A stretch of DNA of 64,000 bases from Gordonibacter faecis (GTDB lineage: Bacteria > Actinomycetota > Coriobacteriia > Coriobacteriales > Eggerthellaceae), in NCBI RefSeq assembly GCF_030077735.1, contig NZ_JASJEU010000005.1, positions 1-64,000 on the forward strand, in the 5' to 3' direction. The notes under the pieces were generated by a model. That model made no database searches, had not been told where the DNA came from, and worked only from the letters and a program-made list of their open reading frames with translations. Below, one piece after another: positions 60,195 to 64,000 of this stretch. The translations under genes were made by a program, and so were the position numbers. How positions within the stretch are numbered: position 1 is the stretch's first letter; every line of letters starts with the position of its first letter.

Positions 60195-61520
60195 CTACTG
60201 ACCCGTTGACGAGGGGTTATTCCCCACCGCTTCCGCCTCTGCTTCCACCTCAATGGGCGCTGCTGCCGCGGCGTCTTTGGCGCGCTTGCGACGGCGCCAC
60301 CAGCGAGAGAGGCTGTGCACAAGCCACTCCACCAGCGGAATGGTAAGGAACGACACCCACGCGGGGTGCCACGCATTCTCAACGAATGCCATGTAGAAGA
60401 ACCAGGCCGTGACCAGGATGGGATACGCGCCCGCGACGAGCGGTGCCAGACGCTGCCGCCCGATGGCGTGACCCACCATGTAATACAGCGGAATGGTGAA
60501 GAACAAAAACAGCCCTAGGCCCCACGCGTCTTGGAAGATGCCGATCAGCAGGTAGGCCAAAATCACGATGAGCGGATAGGGGAACTTCACCCACGATTTC
60601 TCGAACGCGCGCAGGTAGTGCTTGCGAACGGGGATGCTTTTTCCCACTTCAGGGCCGTATTTGGCGCGAGCCGCCTCCAGCGTATCGAAGCGCTCGCCGC
60701 ACACCGTGTAGCCGCAGGGTTCGTCCCAGCGACCCTCGTGGATATGGCCGTAGCCGTACCGGTCGTGCGCGTCGCGCCAGTCGTCAAAGTGTTCGCCGTT
60801 GATAACCACGCCGTCGCCGTCGATGATAACCTCGTTATCGCCGATGCCTTCCGCGCTGGCCCATTCGTGCCCCTGAGCGTGTTCGCGGGCGCGACGTTCC
60901 TGGCGCTCGGCCGCGCGATCTGCCCGGCGCTCCTCGCGCGAACCTTCCTTCACATGGATGCCATCCCAGCCGACGTGAACCTCGTCACCCTTCTTGCTTT
61001 CCTTCACGTGAACGCCGTCGCGCCACGACACGTGCACGTAGTCATCGCCATCAAGCACGTGGATACCGTCGAAACCGATGTGCACCTTCTGCTTGGCGGG
61101 GTCAGACGCGCTGGCGGGCTGGCTTTCTTCTGCGTCCGGCGCCGCGCCCGCAGGAGCTGTCGCGGCTTCGGTGGCGGAGTCGGTGGCACCGGGAGTCTGA
61201 GCCGCAGCGGACGAACCAGCCGCAGCAGCGGGCGCAGCAGCCTGCGGCCCCGCCTCCCCCGTTGCGCGCTCAGCGGCGCGGTCGGCCGCTTCAAACGTGA
61301 CATCGTCCTTGATGTCATCGCCCACATACAAAAGCTCATCGAGCGACACGCCGTAGAGTTGCGCGAGCGCAATAAGGTTGTCAGTGTCCGGCGACGACTC
61401 CGAGCGCTCCCACTTCGACACCGCCTGTCGCGACACACCCAACTGCGCCGCCAGCGCCTCCTGCGACAACCCCGCCTGCCTGCGCCGCGCCGCCAAGCGC
61501 TCAGCAATCTCCACGTTCAT
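60195..61520 (-). CDS. XRE-family regulator with VHVxWDGxHV repeats and membrane domain
   Basis: 441 aa from the ATG at 61520. An XRE helix-turn-helix (RLAARRRQAGLSQEALAAQLGVSRQAVSKWERSES) is followed by an Ala-rich linker, three repeats of the form VHIGFDGIHV / VHVSWRDGVHV / VHVGWDGIHV, a charged segment (REERRADRAAERQERRA), a soluble part (GYTVCGERFDTLEAARAKYG) and three to four membrane segments (FPYPLIVILAYLLIGIFQ onward). It is thus a membrane-tethered DNA-binding protein, an uncommon arrangement. The repeats may be beta-hairpins sensing a ligand; that is inference. It is monocistronic. Confidence 0.85.
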   Translation of the reverse strand: MNVEIAERLAARRRQAGLSQEALAAQLGVSRQAVSKWERSESSPDTDNLIALAQLYGVSLDELLYVGDDIKDDVTFEAADRAAERATGEAGPQAAAPAAAAGSSAAAQTPGATDSATEAATAPAGAAPDAEESQPASASDPAKQKVHIGFDGIHVLDGDDYVHVSWRDGVHVKESKKGDEVHVGWDGIHVKEGSREERRADRAAERQERRAREHAQGHEWASAEGIGDNEVIIDGDGVVINGEHFDDWRDAHDRYGYGHIHEGRWDEPCGYTVCGERFDTLEAARAKYGPEVGKSIPVRKHYLRAFEKSWVKFPYPLIVILAYLLIGIFQDAWGLGLFLFFTIPLYYMVGHAIGRQRLAPLVAGAYPILVTAWFFYMAFVENAWHPAWVSFLTIPLVEWLVHSLSRWWRRRKRAKDAAAAAPIEVEAEAEAVGNNPSSTGQ

Positions 61521-61941
61521 GATCCGTGCCCTTTCTTCGTTACCTCCATCATAGCCTACCCCTAAGCCTACGGTTGCGAAGAAAAGGAAGCGACCACTTC
61601 CAGTTGGAATTTTCCGCAACTATTGATTTCCTGAACATATGTTTGCACTAGCACACTTGCCTGTGAACTGGGATTTTACTTCTACTTATCTCGGAAATTT
61701 CGATATGGAAGACAATATCGGATATTGAAAGGATATAAAAGGGCATCAGAACCAGACACCGCCAGACTTATCAATTTATATAAATTATGACGTATAGATT
61801 AGTTTGATGATCTTTAAATAAAAGTTTAAGATAGGTCAAAATTGCCAAAGCAAGAGAACCAGTATTTAGCAGAGAAAGCAATGACAACAACAAACTAGCG
61901 AGGGATCCCTCTCCCGATACCCGAACAAAGGAAAGGCCACC
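61521..61941. other. AT-rich intergenic region before the DUF3800 gene
   Basis: About 420 bases, much richer in A and T than the surrounding genome. No gene, tRNA or terminal repeat is seen. Several AT-rich -10-like hexamers are present, but none is convincingly paired with a -35. Confidence 0.5.
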
Positions 61942-62637
61942 ATGGGCGCACGTTATTACATGTATTTAGATGAAGCAGGCAACTTCGACTTTTCCCAAAA
62001 AGGATCGAAGCACTTCATCATGACGTGCGTAGTCATGAGCCGCCCCTTTAAACACGTACAGGAACTTTCGTCAGTCAAATATGACTGCCTGGAAGATGGC
62101 ATTGACCCCAAGAAGTGCAGAGACGCTCATAAATTTCACGCCACAGAAGACAAACAGGCGGTCAGGGATGCCGTGTTCAATGTTATTGAAAAACACTTGA
62201 ACGACATTTCGGTTTACTCAGTAATTATTCGAAAAAACATGACAAACCCAGCTATCAGAGATCAGGCGACTCTTTATTTGAAGGTATTTCAGTGGCTTGT
62301 AGGATTTGTATTTAACCAAGAAAACCTCGAAGATGCAGACAGCGTAGTTGTGATTACAGACAGTATCCCTGTAAAGAAAAAGCTAGGTGACCTACGAGGT
62401 GCGCTGAAGAAGTATATGAACGGATGTCTTGCAGAGAAGAATATACCTTACAAACTTTATCATCATAGATCGGAAAGCGATGTAAACCTTCAAGTAGCGG
62501 ACTACTGCTGCTGGGCTATCCAAAGAAAATGGGAGCGCGGCGATGCAAGATCATATGAGATCATACAAAGCGCAATCAAGGGCGAAGGCGATCTATTCAA
62601 AAATGGAGATACGGTCTATTACCGCTTCGAAAAATGA
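61942..62637 (+). CDS. DUF3800 protein
   Basis: 231 aa. It starts with the family signature YYMYLDEAGNFDF and has an aspartate later (VVITDSIPVKKK) and a SDVNLQVADYCCWAIQRKWERGD end, typical of DUF3800, whose RNase H-like fold suggests a nuclease. The gene and its flanks (61600-62830) are conspicuously AT-rich, it is alone, and its codon use differs from its neighbours, so it was probably acquired. DUF3800 proteins are often on mobile elements and near defence genes. No integrase or partner is visible. The ATG follows aaaggaaagg. Confidence 0.88.
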   Translation: MGARYYMYLDEAGNFDFSQKGSKHFIMTCVVMSRPFKHVQELSSVKYDCLEDGIDPKKCRDAHKFHATEDKQAVRDAVFNVIEKHLNDISVYSVIIRKNMTNPAIRDQATLYLKVFQWLVGFVFNQENLEDADSVVVITDSIPVKKKLGDLRGALKKYMNGCLAEKNIPYKLYHHRSESDVNLQVADYCCWAIQRKWERGDARSYEIIQSAIKGEGDLFKNGDTVYYRFEK

Positions 62638-62662
62638 CCAACCCACCTATCCTCTTTCAAGG

Positions 62663-62680
62663 AAGAACCCAGGGGTTCTT
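62663..62680 (+). terminator. Short hairpin after the DUF3800 gene
   Basis: AAGAACCC and GGGTTCTT (62663-62670, 62673-62680) form a perfect inverted repeat with a very short loop, 25 bases past the stop. Confidence 0.4.
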
Positions 62681-62838
62681 ATCAGCGGGCTGGAACGTAA
62701 TTAAAGTTTAGCAGATCGCAACCACTAATGTGTGAAGATTGGCAGACAACTAGATGAAAACGCTGTGCATGCAGCCTCCCTTGAGAAAACATATTGCTTG
62801 CATTTGATCCTGCTGATCAGGGAAAACAATGACATACG

Positions 62839-64000
62839 TTACTTTCGTCGGGCTATGTCTACTACTACCCAGATGCTCAGGACGGCGGCGCCGAGGTAGC
62901 CGAAGAAGGCGAGGACGGGGACGCCTAAAAGGCGCGGCTCCATGCCAGAGAGGGCCAACATGCTGGAGCCGATGAACAGGCCCGCAATGATGATGCCGAT
63001 AGTCAACCTATTCACGATGGTGCCCAGGTGCGTGAGCGGGGCCTCGCTTCCCAGCACCTCGGTGTTCACCTTCAGCTGGCCGCGGGTGAGCATTTTCAGC
63101 GCCTCGCCGGAGTACTGCGCCGCGTCGAGCGAACCCTTCGTCGACGAGCGCAGCGCCAGCGCAAGGTCTTCCATGGCGGACACCAGTTCATCGCGCGGGT
63201 CTTTCGTGCGATTGATGTGCGCGTTGATGATGGACACCACGTTTTCGTTCGGAATGAATGGCGCGATGGTGCCCTCCAGCGTCACGATGCCGCGCGAGAC
63301 ACTGGTGATGGACGAGGGCAGCGTCACCTTGCACGAGCGCGTCAGCATGAGAATGTCGTTCAGGAACTGGCCGATGTCGATGTCCCCCACGTCGCACGAG
63401 CCGTAATCCTCCAACAGTAAGTCCAGGTCAGCAAGGAAGCGCGTGTGGTCGATAGCCGCGTTGTCCTTCGCAATGGCAAAGGACATAAGCGCGTCTTTCA
63501 GCTCGGTGGAGCTTTGCATACCCACGGCCTGAATGATGTTGCCGAACCCGGCGCGGTCGCGCGGCGACAGGCGGCCCATGATGCCCAGGTCGATGTAGAC
63601 TATTTTGCCGTCGCGCACGAGGATGTTGCCCGGATGCGGGTCGGCGTGGAAGAAGCCGTGGTCGAGAATTTGCGTGGCGTAGTTGTCGAGCACCTTCTCG
63701 CCGATTTCCTCCAAGTCGTAGCCGGCGGCTTGCAAACGGCCGGTCGCCAGGATGGGAATGCCGTCGATGTACTCCATGACCAGCACGTATTCGCCGCACA
63801 GCTCCGGATACACCTTCGGGCACTCAATGAATGCCACATTCTCGTTCAGCCGCGCGAACTCTTGGAGGTTCGCCGCTTCGCGTGCAAAGTCGGTTTCCTC
63901 AAGGAAGGTGGCCCAGAGTTCCTCCACCACATCGCGCAGATCGAGCATCTGCTCGTCTTTCATGAAGCGCGAGGCTTGCCGCGCCACCATGCGCATGATG
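62839..64000 (-). CDS. ABC1/UbiB-family atypical kinase (partial, 5' end outside window)
   Basis: At least 387 codons are visible, with the N-terminus cut by the window edge. The atypical-kinase core is present: EETDFAREAANLQEFARL, YVLVMEYIDGIP, HGFFHADPHPGNILV (the catalytic HADPHPGN) and YIDLGIMGRLSP. The C-terminus has two membrane segments (IGIIIAGLFIGSSMLAL and VLAFFGYLGAAVLSIWVVV). UbiB proteins support isoprenoid quinone biosynthesis, which fits an anaerobe with menaquinone-linked reductases, though the exact role is unknown. Confidence 0.92.
   Translation of the reverse strand, partial: IMRMVARQASRFMKDEQMLDLRDVVEELWATFLEETDFAREAANLQEFARLNENVAFIECPKVYPELCGEYVLVMEYIDGIPILATGRLQAAGYDLEEIGEKVLDNYATQILDHGFFHADPHPGNILVRDGKIVYIDLGIMGRLSPRDRAGFGNIIQAVGMQSSTELKDALMSFAIAKDNAAIDHTRFLADLDLLLEDYGSCDVGDIDIGQFLNDILMLTRSCKVTLPSSITSVSRGIVTLEGTIAPFIPNENVVSIINAHINRTKDPRDELVSAMEDLALALRSSTKGSLDAAQYSGEALKMLTRGQLKVNTEVLGSEAPLTHLGTIVNRLTIGIIIAGLFIGSSMLALSGMEPRLLGVPVLAFFGYLGAAVLSIWVVVDIARRK

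Noticed and set aside
61521..62838. Prophage or integrative element
   Set aside because: Only AT-rich composition and one DUF3800 gene support it; no integrase, terminal repeats or tRNA junction is present.

Overview
The window reads as chromosome of an anaerobic, high-GC gut actinobacterium of the Coriobacteriia, most likely Eggerthellaceae. This is inferred from the gene content: several molybdopterin oxidoreductases with NrfD/DmsC-type anchors, TorD chaperones, molybdate uptake, a cytosolic molybdoenzyme resembling the catechol dehydroxylase group, and Actinomycetota-like codon use. I cannot name a species. Almost every gene except about six lies on the minus strand.

Layout. 1-480 is a repeat-rich intergenic island. 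481-5199 holds an EF-G paralogue and a sigma-54 activator of the AcoR type. 5200-12823 is a probable six-gene operon: LRR protein, VWA protein, MoxR-type AAA ATPase, trigger-factor-like protein, methyltransferase and an unknown protein. It is preceded by two zinc-ribbon genes (12997-13645). 13720-16620 is a molybdoenzyme operon (a 55-aa ORF, the catalytic subunit and an Fe-S subunit) with a clear -24/-12 promoter at 16729-16744. rpoN itself is next door (17048-18427). 19143-22852 is modC, modB, modA and modD for molybdate or tungstate supply. 22915-30653 contains a deaminase-type amidohydrolase, an Mrp-type Fe-S ATPase, tRNA-Ala(GGC), a large EAL-domain sensor, endonuclease IV and two small enzymes. 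30775-34604 is a complete ECF transporter (T, A, A', S) behind a T-box whose specifier and UGGC bulge fit tRNA-Trp. 34605-37521 is a TetR regulator divergent from an MFS exporter with two C-terminal CBS domains.

37594-58051 is the most distinctive part. About 20 kb, all on the minus strand, holds two DmsA-DmsB-NrfD operons, two TorD chaperones, a small CX4CH cytochrome with a DUF4405 membrane cytochrome, and three copies of a module made of an orphan NrfD/DmsC-like membrane protein, a YtrA-type GntR regulator and an SPFH (slipin) membrane protein. The two DmsABC operons share a promoter layout with identical spacing. A CCTATGACA-like half-site recurs near the three orphan-anchor genes. The catalytic subunit of one DmsABC operon is visibly AT-rich while its NrfD is nearly the same as its paralogue, so that operon looks mosaic.

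58208-64000 holds a DEAD-box helicase, an XRE-family membrane regulator, an AT-rich island with a DUF3800 gene, and the 3' part of an ABC1/UbiB kinase gene that runs off the window.

Working picture. ModABCD supplies metal, TorD proteins mature the exported enzymes, Tat exports the two DmsA-type subunits, DmsB and NrfD link them to the quinone pool, and GntR plus sigma-54 circuits decide which respiratory module is expressed. The slipin modules may organise these complexes in the membrane; that is inference.
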